Shown here piece by piece: positions 45,769 through 57,869 of a stretch of DNA of 64,000 bases. The position numbers and the translations under genes were made by a program. Source of the DNA: Perkinsus marinus ATCC 50983 (lineage: Eukaryota; Perkinsozoa; Perkinsida; Perkinsidae); the NCBI RefSeq assembly GCF_000006405.1, contig NW_003211810.1, forward strand, positions 94,959 to 158,958. Direction: 5' to 3'. The notes under the pieces are model-generated. The model was not told the DNA's origin. It saw only the letters and a program-made list of their open reading frames with translations, and ran no database searches. Numbering within the stretch: the stretch's first letter is position 1; every line of letters begins with the position of its first letter.

Positions 45769-46666
45769 ATGTCGGACTCGGACAGTATCAAGTCAGGCGG
45801 GCAAGCCCCGACAGTAGCGGTACCGATAGATACTCCATTGACACCTCCGCCGACTCCCAAACCTAGTGAGAGACCTTCCATGGTCTCTCAAGCTAGTTTC
45901 ACGGTGAGGACCGTCGCTATCCAGCAGCGCATCATGTCTCTAGGTTTTACATGACGCTATGGTCACGCGGTACGGTGAGAGGATGCTGGATGATGGTGTG
46001 GTATCGTACAGTCTTCTTGAGAGCATGGGAATGTGGATTGGGGAACGACTAGGGAAACAGTAGCAGCAGGGGTCCTTGCTTGGGTATAACACATTCTCCA
46101 TCAGGGCAGTTGATGCGATGTATCCAGAACAGAAAGCTGCTTTGGAGCGTGACGATCTTGCTGTGAAGAATGTTTGCAAGCATCTGTGGTTGCGGCTTTA
46201 TGGCAAACAAGCCGACCGTCTGCAGACCGATAACCGAGTAAGATGCCTCTCGAGGTTGGATATTGGAAACTGCTGCTGCTGTTGCCTTCAGGGTAACTAT
46301 GTTATTCATGACTATGCGTTCGCACCAATAGAGGAGATGGTCAAAGCCGGTGTGAACTACAACGACGTTGATGCGACACCTCCACACGTCATCAATCGGA
46401 TCGAGCAAACATTGGAGCTGCCTAAGGGGGTAAGCCATCATTCAATCTATCGACTTGCTCGAAAGTCTCGATGGGAACGAGTTCATTGTCAGATCATTGC
46501 GGGCTATCTATCGGCTCTTGGTCATCCATGTTACGTGGGATACTTCGACATCACGGAGGCGCCGGTCATCGGAGGCTGCTGCTTCAAGGTTACTATGGCC
46601 ACCGAGCAACAGCCGACCACTCGTGATTCAGTTGATAGCCCCATTGGAAACCAAAATCGTCCTTAG
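45769..46666 (+). CDS. TRAPP complex subunit, TRAPPC6/Trs33 type
   Basis: Bet3-family subunit of the TRAPP tethering complex acting in ER-Golgi and Golgi traffic. The ATG at 45769 starts a polar, Pro-rich N-terminus (MSDSDSIKSGGQAPTVAVPI; LTPPPTPKPSERP). The family core follows: VVSYSLLESMGMWIGERL (about 46000-46050), then exons DLAVKNVCKHLWLRLYGKQA and DRLQTDN (46155-46222), GNYVIHDYAFAPIEEMVKAG (46292-46352), the extra loop DATPPHVINRIEQTLELPKG, and IIAGYLSALGHPCYVGYFDI with GGCCFKVTMATE (46495-46605), stop at 46664-46666. The last part matches the conserved G-x-L-x-x-LG to FxV ending of TRAPPC6. Introns near 46224-46290 and 46430-46465 are short and in phase. The join near 45955 between the polar N-terminus and the core is unresolved; an ATG at 45960 is an alternative start. 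Confidence 0.82.
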
Positions 46667-47566
46667 TGTTTCTGAAGGCCTCATGTTATGTTCATTAGTG
46701 TATTGAATAATAAACGCGTGAGCTACACAACCACCTTTGTCGAAATCCCAAGACGACAGTCATCACTGGTACCGATTCCGTATCACTCGTGACTATTTGC
46801 ATTGCAAGGAGCTGCTACTGAAGTGGTGTATCAGTTCCGCCTCGATACGCCTATTATAGAGCATCTTGCTAATGGATGACCTGTGTTGGGCAGGAAGGTG
46901 CTGTGAATATGATGGAAATTATCGCCTACGAGTTGTACGGGTTGTCGGAGTATGATTTGATCCCGCTGTGAACGTTATGGAGTTTACATTGCATAACGAA
47001 TGGAGAAAGAAGTATCATTACAGTTCGTCGTAGCGACGTATGGTGAGACACTTCTAACACAACAAATCCATGAACATGTGAAGCAAACTGGACACCACAT
47101 GTGATGCTAGGGGAAAGAATGGTCATTTGTAATATCACTCGGCCACGGTCATCATCCACCACAATGCTGCTACAACTGAGATGAAACCTCCTTCGAAATA
47201 CCTCAGGTCAACTCACGATCTGCTCTGCTGGAGCATTGAACTATCTTAGGCCATTCCGAGCCGCCGATGAACGTTTCATTGAGGAACATGGCATCCTCAG
47301 GGTCTAGTGTTATAGCCATTACGAAAGACCTCGAAAAGATATAGAAGCTGTAGGGGCCTCCCCAGTGTTCGGTCTCTCACAGTCGTTCTTTCATAAATGG
47401 TTGATAAAAAATGTCTTGCAAGACAAGTCGGTGCCTGAATGAAACCTTTACCGTGAACGCCGTCCTATCTCCTCGGATTTGAGAGAGGCGGCTCACCGGG
47501 TATCCTGGGAGTCGACGACACGAACTCTCAATGTTTTTCCCGGACGGTAAATAGTGACATCTGCTT
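46667..47566. other. Region without a supported gene
   Basis: Between the TRAPPC6-like gene and the next plus-strand exon. Scattered short open stretches, none protein-like enough to call. No repeat family copy was seen. Confidence 0.4.
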
Positions 47567-47842
47567 TTTCGGACCGACACGCACACCGTTCTGCCAACCA
47601 CCAAGGAAGGGGTCGCAAAGCTTGAAGGGCTACCTCGCTCAAACTTGACGGAGCTCCGCGACCTGCACGTTTCTAAGGCCTCTCTCAACCAAGGCAGAGA
47701 AGAGTCAGCGAAGCTGGATAAAGCGATAGTCGCAGACATCGTGAAACGTGAATACCATGGTTGGGCCGATGACCAGATGTTGCTGCTGCTGCTGGAAGAT
47801 AACAGAACGTCCAAGGGATCGATGGATTCGGACTCTCCCTGA
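47567..47842 (+). CDS. Unassigned 3' exon
   Basis: An open stretch encodes FRTDTHTVLPTTKEGVAKLE, LPRSNLTELRDLHVSKASLN and SAKLDKAIVADIVKREYHGW, then ADDQMLLLLLEDNRTSKGSM and a TGA at 47840-47842. Regular charged heptads suggest a helical C-terminus. Upstream exons were not located. A 189-codon frame runs on the other strand over the same bases, but its Ser/Arg-rich text looks like the shadow. Confidence 0.4.
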   Translation, partial: FRTDTHTVLPTTKEGVAKLEGLPRSNLTELRDLHVSKASLNQGREESAKLDKAIVADIVKREYHGWADDQMLLLLLEDNRTSKGSMDSDSP

Positions 47843-47949
47843 CGAGGGCGCACAAGCACACCAGTATAAAACACAATCAAAGAGAAGAATGATGAAACTC
47901 TTATATTATTAATGGATAGAGGAACGATAACGTAAGCCATCCGCATCCC

Positions 47950-48150
47950 CTATCTGTAGAACCCACAGTATCTTCTCAATGAAACTACCATGAGATAGTC
48001 AGACTCACTCAAGAGGGTCCGGACAGTTTCTTGGACCATCCCTCTAAGTCGCGTCTGCATTCCAGTCCTCTCATGGGTGGTATTGGCGATAGGCGTCGAC
48101 GAGACCTCCTGCCCTCCAACCCTGGACTCTGCTCCTGTCGCCTGAGCCAT
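47950..48150 (-). CDS. Small unassigned reading frame
   Basis: The ATG at 48150 gives MAQATGAESRVGGQEVSSTP, then THERTGMQTRLRGMVQETVR and TLLSESDYLMVV, stopping at 47950. A donor GTGAGT lies near 48014, so TLL could be followed by an intron. No family is recognised; the plus strand is also open here. Confidence 0.3.
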   Translation of the reverse strand: MAQATGAESRVGGQEVSSTPIANTTHERTGMQTRLRGMVQETVRTLLSESDYLMVVSLRRYCGFYR

Positions 48151-49173
48151 GCAGGGTCGGCGGCGCCAACGCCATTCCAATCGGCAGCTACATTCAGTGA
48201 GAATCGAAATTTGAACAACTCACTCGATCGAACAACACAGTGTTGACAAGTGCATGAAATGCACCTTTCTAGGATCTACGGATCTCTGTGGTTGAGACTT
48301 TGGAACATCAATTTCACCTTGGCAGGGCCTCAGGATTCAAATCTGTGCGGAATTATGCTAACCTTCAAAAATGGACTGTGGGGCTGCACAGTGTGAATCT
48401 GCATCATGAAAACTGCAACCCGAGATCGATGTCTTTACTTTGATACTTGAATTTGCTTGAATTTGACTTGAATTTGATTGACGTCTCTATCCGTGAATAT
48501 GATTTCCTTACTCGCCAAATTAGTGGCTTTAACCGCCAAATAGATTCCTGGAAGATACAGCATCATCATGTCGGACGAGTCGATTTGTCCGAGAACTCAA
48601 TCGAGACTATCGGCGACATCAATCAACTCAAAACACGGGATACGGCAAAACTATCTCCCTCCCCCCAGCTCCCATGGCGTGTTGGCGGCGTTGGACTTTA
48701 AACTCACACACACATTCACATGGCATTCCTTCATGTCTCACTGTTCTTAATTCGATTAGGGTAACTGTCTAAGTAGAGTCAACTGAAGGAGTTGGCGCTT
48801 TCAGCCGCCAGCGCCACACCAGCTTTCCAGGCCATCAGTCGTATAGTTCTGAATACCCTCGAACCAGCAGATCTGAGTAGCCTTGGAATTCCACACCGTT
48901 TTGAAAGAGTCTGTTAGTAGTGCACTCCTCTTTATATCGTTACCGTTTCCTTTCGTGTCCACCCATCACTACAGCAGAAACGCAACACACAATCTCTTTG
49001 GTTAAAACTGAAACGGTTATCGGAAGTAGGCGTGAATCAAAAAACATCATGTCCCCTTTCACAAGAGCATGAGACTATCACAACGTTGAAACTCGACGAC
49101 GATCACCCGACTCGGACTGCTTCCATCAACCGGCGTTTCTCTGGTGCCTGAAATTGACTAGTGTCCAAGACAC
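48151..49173. other. Spacer with short AT-rich tandem motif
   Basis: No supported exon. TTGAATTTG-like words repeat four times at about 48444-48480. The 18-mer GACTTTAAACTCACACAC at 48694-48711 also occurs at 5300-5317 inside repeat A1. The region lies downstream of PARN. Confidence 0.45.
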
Positions 49174-52100
49174 TCAAACTGAGGGCCGATCCACCGGTGG
49201 CGCTGGTCGTGCAGGAGCTGACGCTTTTGATGACTCTGCTGTGTCCAGTTCAGAGAGGTCGGCCCTATGCTTCTGGTATCTGGTGTAATAACGATAAAAA
49301 CGACTGACCTCTCGAGCTGCGTACTCATCGTAGGTGTAAAGATCAAAATTCCGATGGTCTCGGTCCATCATGTCGTAGATCTGCCGTATACTCTCCGCAT
49401 CCTCGTCATTCCTCGCCATCACCCAACATGAGCCGACCGGGGATGCATGCCCAGCCGATGGCTGTATAAAGGCTATGTTCACCCACACAGGGGACCACAC
49501 CTACAGCAGGCCGACACTGCCTCACGAGCAACAACTCGTCGATACCTTCATGACTTCCCACTTGGTCCAGGACGTCGGGAAATTGGTCATATAAAAATGT
49601 CGTTGCATGTCGGTTTCGTCCCTCCCTGCAATGTTGAGGACACTAGGCTGAGACTTCACCAGGCGAACCTGCACACAAGATGCTCGTCGACCTACACTCG
49701 AGCCGTGACGGATCATACTCGATTAATAGACGTCGGTAAGAGCTGTGAAATCGAGAGGGCCTTCTTGCTCATAGCAGTGGTGCTCACGTCCTTGAATGCC
49801 AGCTGATAGGAATGATCATTCATCCCAGCTAACGACTTTGAACTGACCTGCTGGTACATGTCGATACCTTTCCTCGAGCAAATCTCCGACAACTGCAATA
49901 GACACACCAACGCGGTCATCATGGCATCGTATCTGCCTCAAGCTTGCACTCAACCTGTGGCCAGCAGTAGCAGCCTACCCCGCGTCATGGGACATGTCCA
50001 CAGCCGGTTTCTCCGATAGGCTTATCGTGCTCTCTCCGTCACTCGACTGCTCCGCGTCGCTTCCCTCCTTATGAAAGAGCCTCCTCGCCGCGTGAGGCGG
50101 CCTAAGACCATAGACGCTTCACAACGCACACGTCAAACAGGTCTCACTGTATTGAAGTGCTGTCTGCTTCCCCATCACTGACCAGATTAACCAATTCTAA
50201 TCGCAATAGATGCCCTAATGAAGTCTCGTCACCTACGCGAACTCCTACGACAGTCCTCAGCAACATACCCCTCCAGGACATACCATGCTCCTGCACGTGT
50301 CGGTGTGCCATGAAGTCACACAGTCCCTTTAGTGTTGCAGGCGGGTTGAGTGGCGATAAGAACTCATGCGTCTACCACCGTACATCACATTCACAAGCCC
50401 TAGCTAGGATGGCCTACCTCAGCAATGTACTTGGTGTCCAGTACGCCGCCTTTAAACCGCTCAGTCCACTTATCCTTGAATTCACTCACTGTAGATGGCA
50501 ATGCGTCGTACCTACAGCAACTACGCTCAAAGTAAGACCAAGCGGACCAGCACCCAGTGTTGGAATATATGTTCGTTTTCCTCAACGGAGTCCAGGAGTT
50601 TCCTCACTAGTGATGAAAATCCATACACGGATTTTAAAATCAAATTTTCATATTATCACCAACACATGTAGTTGACCCTATGCATATTTTCCCCCTAACA
50701 CTGCAAGCACCGGCCGCCTCACAGTCTGTGCTGCGCATGAAGGACGTCTAGGAAGCAGTTGTGGCCCACAATGACTTTATCAGCCGCCGCATCGAGGAGC
50801 GATCGGACCCCCACTTGGACAGTTGTTTGTTGCAGTCCTCCTGCATGACGAGTATAGTCGTCACCCTACCACTAGTGCTGGACTCACCTCTATCTCCTTA
50901 ATCTGAGTTTCATATAATGGTCTTGACTCCGATATACTACGAGCATCCTCTCTCCATCAGATGCTCTCCTTGATGAATATGAATACAGATTGGGGTACTC
51001 AGCCGCAATAACACTGTGCATCAACAGACGCTGGAATGCTGACGGCATCGGAACCTGAGCAGGCACAAAGTCCGTATCATAACCGCAACGAGTGAGCGAT
51101 CGTTACTATCGTATAGTCAACCCATGGAAACCTGTACGTATAACTATACTACAACGGAGTTTCACCCATTTAACGTGAAGTGGCCTAAAACTCTGTGAAA
51201 AACGCGAAATTCGCCCTATGCAGTAGTCGTAGAATAAGTTTTTCATTAGTGTTTTCCATACAAGAAACTCCAATATATAATACTTCTATAAAGCGATAAT
51301 ATAATGTGATACTTTATATATATGAAAACTTTCACCCGTTTTACGTGGAGCGGCGTAGTACTCTGTGAAAAACGCCATATTGGCGCTATGCAATAGTCGT
51401 GGAATATATTTTTCACTAGTGTTGTTCATATCACTAGGGTGAAACTTTATTATAATGGCTTATACCATATTCAGCGGATTAACGTTGTGCTCACCAAACT
51501 CACCTCGAGGTTGTTGGTCCCATGAGGATCATTCCGCAGCCAATCACCGATCGTCTCCTTTACGTTGTTAATCACGTCCAGATCAGGCCCCGGCGAGATC
51601 TCCGGTGGTGCCTGGCATCATGTGAGTAATAGCAGTTACTGCTGACCGGCCTACTGGTGTCGCCTCTGACGCCGCCTTAGCCGTGGCTTGCTCCTTCATC
51701 TGCCGTATCTCGGTGATACGCTGCTCCAGGACCGACTCTGAGGAGGACACGATGATATGTGAGTAAGAAAATGTATGTCATTTTCTAATATTAATAAGAA
51801 TCGATCTGAAACTATATCGCATGAACAATGCAAACATTGCCATGAACATGTGATGCGATGAAAGTAATCTCTCGAGACTGTGATAGAGATATATTGCTCA
51901 CTATCATTAGTCCCCGAATGAAAAAACGGACATTCTTCGTGGTCACAAAGACCAATACACGTAGTCCTACTTTTGGCCCTCTCTTGTTCAGGCCTCAGCC
52001 AGCCAACACCATTTTTGATGCACTCATTCAGATCGAAACCAGCTTCCGAGAGGAAGTTCATGGCGGTCACTGAGACCATGAAGGCATCGGAATCCGGGGA

Positions 52101-52597
52101 GTCGCCACCGTGACCAGTCGAGGTAGATGCTGATGACGATGAGCCTAACATCCATACCCTAGTATACGATGATAGAGGGAAACCCACCATTGGCAGTGGC
52201 TTGAAGCACAGCAGGTCTATTCACTGTTGCTGAGCGCTGAGGCCACATGTAGACGCTGAACGGAGCCAGACGCCACCTGACCAGAAACAGTTACCCCAAC
52301 GACAATAAGTAGCGTCCCTGCCCTCGATCATGTCGTGTCACAGCGCAAAGACCCATTTGAAGCGGCATGAAGTGACGAGCACCAGAGCAGTAGGCGTCGT
52401 ACACCTTATCGAGGCCTATGTGCCTGGCAAAGCTTAGCTAGTGATATACACGACAAAGGAGGACTCTACCGGTCTTCTTGAGATAAGAGGAGGCCTGTGA
52501 GCTCGAAATCGATTGTTAGAAAATCGCACTTCTCAATCTCCTGTAGTAGCACTGGCCGTAACTATACGACAAAATCCATAACGGTGTCGTTGACCAT
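49174..52597 (-). CDS. PARN: Poly(A)-specific ribonuclease PARN
   Basis: DEDD-family 3' exonuclease that shortens poly(A) tails. The ATG at 52597 ([10 protein letters not shown]) precedes [20 protein letters not shown] (about 52470-52530), with the first catalytic Asp and Glu in DFE. Then [20 protein letters not shown] (about 52305-52360), [15 protein letters not shown] (about 52225-52270), [20 protein letters not shown] (about 52010-52075), [40 protein letters not shown] (about 51515-51575), [20 protein letters not shown] (about 50980-51040), [18 protein letters not shown] (about 50725-50780, HNxxxD type with the second Asp), [20 protein letters not shown] (about 50425-50490, third Asp in LDTK). 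An RRM-like stretch [19 protein letters not shown] (about 49540-49600) leads to a tail ending at 49174-49176. The intron before AFQRLL holds two tandem family B elements, and the one after HAQHRL holds family A copy A4. The first join implies a 27-base intron and is tentative. Confidence 0.93.
50557..50701 (+). repeat. Family A short dispersed repeat, copy A4 (in PARN intron)
   Basis: GTGTTGGAATATATGTTCGT at the left and CCCCCTAACAC at the right; the ends GTGTTGG and CTAACAC are imperfect inverted repeats. It lies between PARN exons encoding HAQHRL and [12 protein letters not shown]. Confidence 0.85.
51155..51272 (+). mobile_element. Family B MITE-like element, copy B4 (in PARN intron)
   Basis: CGGAGTTTCACCCATTTAAC to AAGAAACTCCA, with core GTGAAAAACGCGAAATTCGC and GCAGTAGTCG. 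The 3' inverted repeat is slightly decayed. It is 53 bp from B5 in direct orientation. Confidence 0.88.
51325..51448 (+). mobile_element. Family B MITE-like element, copy B5 (in PARN intron)
   Basis: AAACTTTCACCCGTTTTACG to AGGGTGAAACTTTAT, with core GTGAAAAACGCCATATTGGC. Both ends carry the same CTTTC/GAAAG variant of the family inverted repeat, so this copy belongs to a slightly different subtype from B4. Confidence 0.88.
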
Positions 52598-55500
52598 ATT
52601 ACTTTCTCCCAGTTGTGTCGTGTCACCACGCTGAACTGCCGTCTCGCTGTTCCGAGTGCTATTGCTGCCAGCGTTGGTAGTCTACTATGGGAAGATACTG
52701 TTAGGATGGGCATTCGTGTAAACTGTCGCAAATATATGGCAATCCGAATACGCTGGAGAACACAACTCGTGAATAAGTAGTATTTCAGGCATGAGGGGCA
52801 CTGAGTGAGGCGAGGAAAGGGCCATCACAAATAGTTTTCCCTACCATTATCTAGTTCTATGCATCCTTTACGTTCAACATGCTGAGTTTCTCCAACAGAG
52901 CAGCTCAGCAACATAAACGAATACGAGCAACCTAGTAATGATGAGATCTTCCAACCACTGATGACTACCACAAAACCTCTAGTGGAGCCAGTCAAGACTG
53001 AGACTCCGTCAATGTGGAGTTTTACAGAGGGCCAACTGTATCCTCTATAGATCTATCCTTGCCAACTTGATTGCAACCAGCAGGATACCAATAACATCTC
53101 GCGTGACTATCATATATACCCCACTCCTTGCAGAATAAGGGCGCCCTTTTAAGCGACACTTCGCCGACCCGAGCTAGAAATAGGGATGAGGTCGACGTAG
53201 ACGTAGCACTCCGAAAGTATAGAGGAAGAACCCGACTGAGAGGTCTTGACGGCTAGCGGACATTTATCCATACTTATTAAGCTCATGGCAAATCGAGTTG
53301 ACCTCAAGCCATGTACATTCGCAATTGTTGGCCACCAGTGAGGGCCCTGGTAAATACACCCCTGTAATAGTCAAGTTGTTGAAGTACCAACCAACTAAAT
53401 GAGCAAAACAGGAGTTATTCATCCAACTAAAATAGTGTCCTGACAAGTAGCGATGGTATCATTGAGAGATACCAGACAGAGGCAGTTTCGCAGTGCTCAT
53501 CCCGAGCAAACTCCCATGGTGGGAAAGCCTGTCGATGTACCTAGCCACTAAACTCAGTGTGTCAATGTCATTAACTTTGAAACATTGCGTGGTGTGTGAG
53601 CACCTCGAGCACCGTCTAACATAATATCATTTCGAAACAACAGACGAGGGATCCACTCAACGGCACACCACAGCATTGTCAGACAACCTTTTATCCTTTC
53701 GTATTACTGGACGCAACAAAAGAACGAGATCTTTGAGACGATACGACAAGCGCCTCAGATATCGATCATGCCGTATGAATAATGCACCGATAGTATTCAT
53801 AGCAGACTATTATAATCTAATACTCTCATATAGAATCAATACAATTCATAATAGAATTGGGTCTTCTTCATTGAATTGACTTCTACATTCGCAAATAGCG
53901 CTCGCCCAATAAACAACACAGACCGTGACCTTCGGATCCCAAGTTGGGACTTCCAACGTCTGCACAATCTGGGTATTACGTATCCACGTATCTGGTGGCC
54001 TCGTCACGGCTATTACCGTTATCGAACGCCATGATACGGCAACTACATTCAAGGACAACCTTGGTTTAATACCCCACTGGTACGGTTATGAATTTGAGTC
54101 GAACCCTGCGCGCGGAATTTCATGTCGAAATTTCATGAAATTTGAAATGTGGATCAGAGAGGTTTCAATTTTCCGAATAGAATACCTAGCGAGGCTAGGT
54201 CAGCAAGTAATCTGTCCGGAACATCGCCAGACTGTCCCTGTCGAATGCCCTGGAGTCGGCCCCAAAAGCACTTTCCGAGGGGGCATTGGAGTTGCGAATA
54301 GAATGCGAATTGGAGTTCAGGGCACTGCATCAAATCTAAGCGAGATGCATAAAAACCAAAGAAGCGCGCGCCATTAATGGAAAGTAAAGGTTGATATCCA
54401 GGTGATGACCATAACGCAAGTGAGAATCTAAACTGCAAATTCCAAAAAAAACAAGAACTGCAGGTGAAAGCGGAGAAAGGGAAACCCGAAACCCCACCCG
54501 AAACCCGACGGGAAACCAGAAACCCGAACTGTTATCCAAGGCTAAGTCGAAATGCAAGTGAGAGCATGAGCTAAACTTCTTTAGAAAAGAGGCCTATTCT
54601 TTAGAAATGAGGATTTCCCCTTGGAGTTCAGTGTTGCGAAGAGGGCGACCAACTAGAGAGTATGCCACTAGCACCGTTTCGGCAATGTTCCGTAACGAGA
54701 CTTTCATTATAGATATCAATGGAGTTCAACTCCATAGAACATGGAGTGTAACTTTACACTTCTCGATCACAGCCGCATCAGAATCTGACGCGAACTATTC
54801 CTCTCCATGAGTGGATGCATAAGCGCTCCATACAGTCTAAGATACTGGAGATACCATTTTCCGTGGCAAAAGCGGCAAAATCCTGAGATCTCTCTCATAG
54901 GCCCGTCCTCTGGCGGTTGGTTACAGTGTCCTCGAAAATGGGGACACTGTGGCCGCACTGCTGACGGCAAGTCGCAACGCATGCACCGAGTCATCACTAG
55001 TCTTTGCGCCTCACATCTTCGTCGGAAATGCTGATGGATATTCGACAAGTTGACAACAAGTAGGATAGCCCAAGCCTCGTTTGCTAGACTGTACTCAGGC
55101 CTTCTGAACCTGCATGTTCCCTTGTGGTTTAGTCCAGGGCCAGAACTACCGATAGCCCACCATCGAGGTCGGATCAAGCAGTATTAGAGGACAGCTCTCT
55201 AGAATCTCTCATTCTATTCATATCGTATGAGTCATATGTGGTGAAAAGCCAAGCGCAAGGCCAGGTCTCATCTGAGAGAGCCTGTGAAGGAATCGTTCAA
55301 GCGGGGTGTTGTTCTCCTGCGGCAGAAGACCTATTGACCAAACGGATTCCTGAAGGGTATAGTTCTACCATCCAGCGTACTACTTAGTTACTCATCCAAT
55401 TGACAAAACAACGGGTAGTTGATGAGGAATGTGCATACGTTGGGTAGAAACTCAAAGACGATCTATATCTCTAGCAAAATCCATGACGTCCTCTAACTCC

Positions 55501-55805
55501 CTCTTTCGAGCTTCCGCCATCGCCCATTGCTTCTCGAGGAACTGACAATAACTTCATCTTGGCTCACTTCTCAGTGAAAAGTTCTCACTATACTGAGGAT
55601 AACTTAACAAGGTACTACAGATGAATACACATTAATAGAGATAAGAGATGAAATCGCATAGAGATAAAACTGTTATTAATGTGCCCTCATTGTTTCCAAA
55701 ATATCATCTATGGTCGTTATTAATTATTGTAGACTGCGATATACTATACTTAACATAATAAAGAATACCGAATATCCCATTTTTTCCACCAAAATCTATC
55801 TATCG
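52598..55805. other. Long region without a recognisable gene
   Basis: About 3.2 kb between PARN and the RWD-RING gene. I found no conserved protein segment, RNA gene or repeat-family copy. The words CCCGAAAC and GAAACCCG recur four to five times at 54480-54537. A minus-strand open stretch at 54767-55177 has several cysteines but no recognisable motif. 55600-55800 is AT-rich. Confidence 0.5.
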
Positions 55806-57869
55806 CTATATTACTATACAGAGAACTACTCGACAGAGGGAAAGGACACAGCAATGCTGTGACAGCGTTTGGGGGAGCAAGTCGCCCACCTTCTGGTCCC
55901 TCGTGTATTTATTGTGGTATATCCTCCAACCACAATTCTTATCAGGACAGCTCATACCAAAGGGGGGACTCGTCATCAACGTTTCCTATACATTAAACAC
56001 TTAGTCCGACCACTACTCCAAGCCAGGTACTTTACCAAGCAACTGCCATGGAACCAATGACCACAGTAAGCTCTCTCCGCTGTGTCCTCAGATGGCGCCG
56101 ATGGATCGTCCGAGACGATGTTAGCCAGCACACGCTTACCACATGAAGAGCACTGACAAAGAAGACACTTCATCAATCGTTGCTGGAGGGAGGAGTGCTA
56201 CTTTCATGTTCGGCACAAGATGAATGAATTTGTTAGCGAGAAATTCAGTCACAGGGTACACAGATAGAATTGGTGGGGGTTGCTTGTGCTGTGACATAGC
56301 CTTCTCAAGAGCCGCTTGCTTTTGCTGAAATCATAACGTATCTCACATCCTCACATGCTATCACCAACTCCCACCTCCTTTTCAAGTTCTGCTGCCCATT
56401 CCGTCTTCTCAAAGTACCGTACCGCTCTTCGGCCAACTTTGTTGGTCACCTGCGCGGCCTTCTCCTTCCGCTGCTTCAGGAACGCTACATCGTGCTTATA
56501 CCTATACGATCATACGAAGACGTATTTGACCAATCACGGCTTACTGCGAAAGCGAGAGCTTCACCACAGACTTGCTAGGCTTAGCTGGATCGCTCGACCT
56601 ACCCAATGTGTATTGACACTAACGTACAGGCAATGGTGAGCGGCACCTCAGGGAGGTCGAGAGGGTCTGTCCTTTGGTACACCGCCGACAGAGGTCCTGA
56701 GCTTGTCCGAAGAACATCTCGTTCAGATGTGGCGCGAATGTGGATTCGATCATAGTCACTGTTACTGACTCATACGGGTACCTATCAGTATTTGAGTGAT
56801 GAGAAACGAAGCGCCCGATGGTTCTGCTGTACCGAGGACACCAATCGCGAGTAGAGAGATTAGTGGTATAGTCAAGAAAGAAACATCAAATAGACGAACT
56901 AGAACGCTAAGGGCTCAACTTCTCGAATATTCCGCCTCCAAAAACATGCATATTCAATCGGCAACTGAATGGTATTAACATCGTAGACACTAGCTATAGA
57001 TACACAGCGCTTGCATCCCCTCTGGAAACCAGGGCCCAGGGCTTACTCAGTTGGGACTTTCAAATCGAACTTAACGTGCATCGTTCCCTCGTGAATCTGA
57101 GCAACAATCTGATGAGAGCCATCTAAACCTTCTATCGAGGCCATCACTGTAAGGTGTATCTTCCCTTTGCTATCCACCAGCTTCATGACATCTCCTTCCT
57201 GCAGGACATTTTTCTTGAGTAGATCTAATTCCTCCATGCAAGGCAGTAGCAACGACTTCCGCATAACATCACGGAACAGCTTTATGCACGGTAACACCTA
57301 TCGACAAGAATAATATATCAAACTCTTGAACACTTCCTCAACTACGATGCCCGACACCAGCACCAATCGACCAATTCAGTTCTAGTAGTACTCATACAGC
57401 GGGTCGTGACTGGGCCATGTTCAGGATTTTCGTATGGGCTAAGTCCTAGGCTGTTGCCTAGTATGTTCTAGGCCTTTGTCTCATTCAACGACTTCAAGCT
57501 GTGATGGTTTCCAAAGGCAACCCTCTACAGCTTACATGATCCTCTCCCTTCTTTGCATGTTGCTGCGCTACTTTGTCTACCATCCCAGTCAGCTTATCGC
57601 AAGCAACGGTGGAGAGGTGATTGGACGATACATCGACAATGGCCGGGGCCTCGGGGTATCTCACGCCCTCCAGAGGGAACTGAAATAACAGATCACGGAG
57701 ATTACCGAGGTCTACGACCAACCTGTAGGGACAGGATGGCTTCTCTGAACGGAGTGACTGTGACGTGCAACTTGATGAAGTCCCGGTTGAGGGCTACAAT
57801 AGCATCACCGGTGTTCACGGGATCATCCATCGACTTTCTGATGGCTGATAAATCGTCTTCCAAATGCAT
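55806..57869 (-). CDS. RWD domain-RING finger protein
   Basis: Predicted E3-type ubiquitin-pathway protein; the two domains are recognised, the orthologue is not. The ATG at 57869 gives MHLEDDLSAIRKSMDDPVNT, the usual acidic RWD start, then IKLHVTVTPFREAILSL; a 43-bp intron joins to FPLEGVRYPEAPAIVDVSSN and LTGMVDKVAQQHAKKG, which follows the RWD pattern YPxxxP-x-I-x-V-SS. Later exons: FRDVMRKSLLLPCMEELDLL (about 57200-57280), GKIHLTVMASIEGLDGSHQI, NEMFFGQAQDLCRRCTKG (about 56680-56735), the helical FLKQRKEKAAQVTNKVGRRA (about 56430-56490) and LEKAMSQHKQPPPIL. The RING is CSSCGKRVLANIV (from about 56150), AYCGHWFHGSCL (56040-56080) and, across a 60-bp intron, MSCPDKNCGW (about 55930-55960): ligands in C-C-C-H-H-C-C-C order. 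The frame ends at 55806-55808. Confidence 0.75.

Noticed and set aside
47377-47946. 189-codon minus-strand frame
   Set aside because: Its text is Ser/Arg-rich shadow-like, while the plus strand over the same bases reads as a regular charged helical exon with a natural stop.
54767-55177. Cysteine-containing minus-strand frame as a possible transposase or zinc-finger gene
   Set aside because: Spacing of the cysteines fits no zinc-binding motif I know, no conserved catalytic residues are visible, and no terminal repeats flank it.
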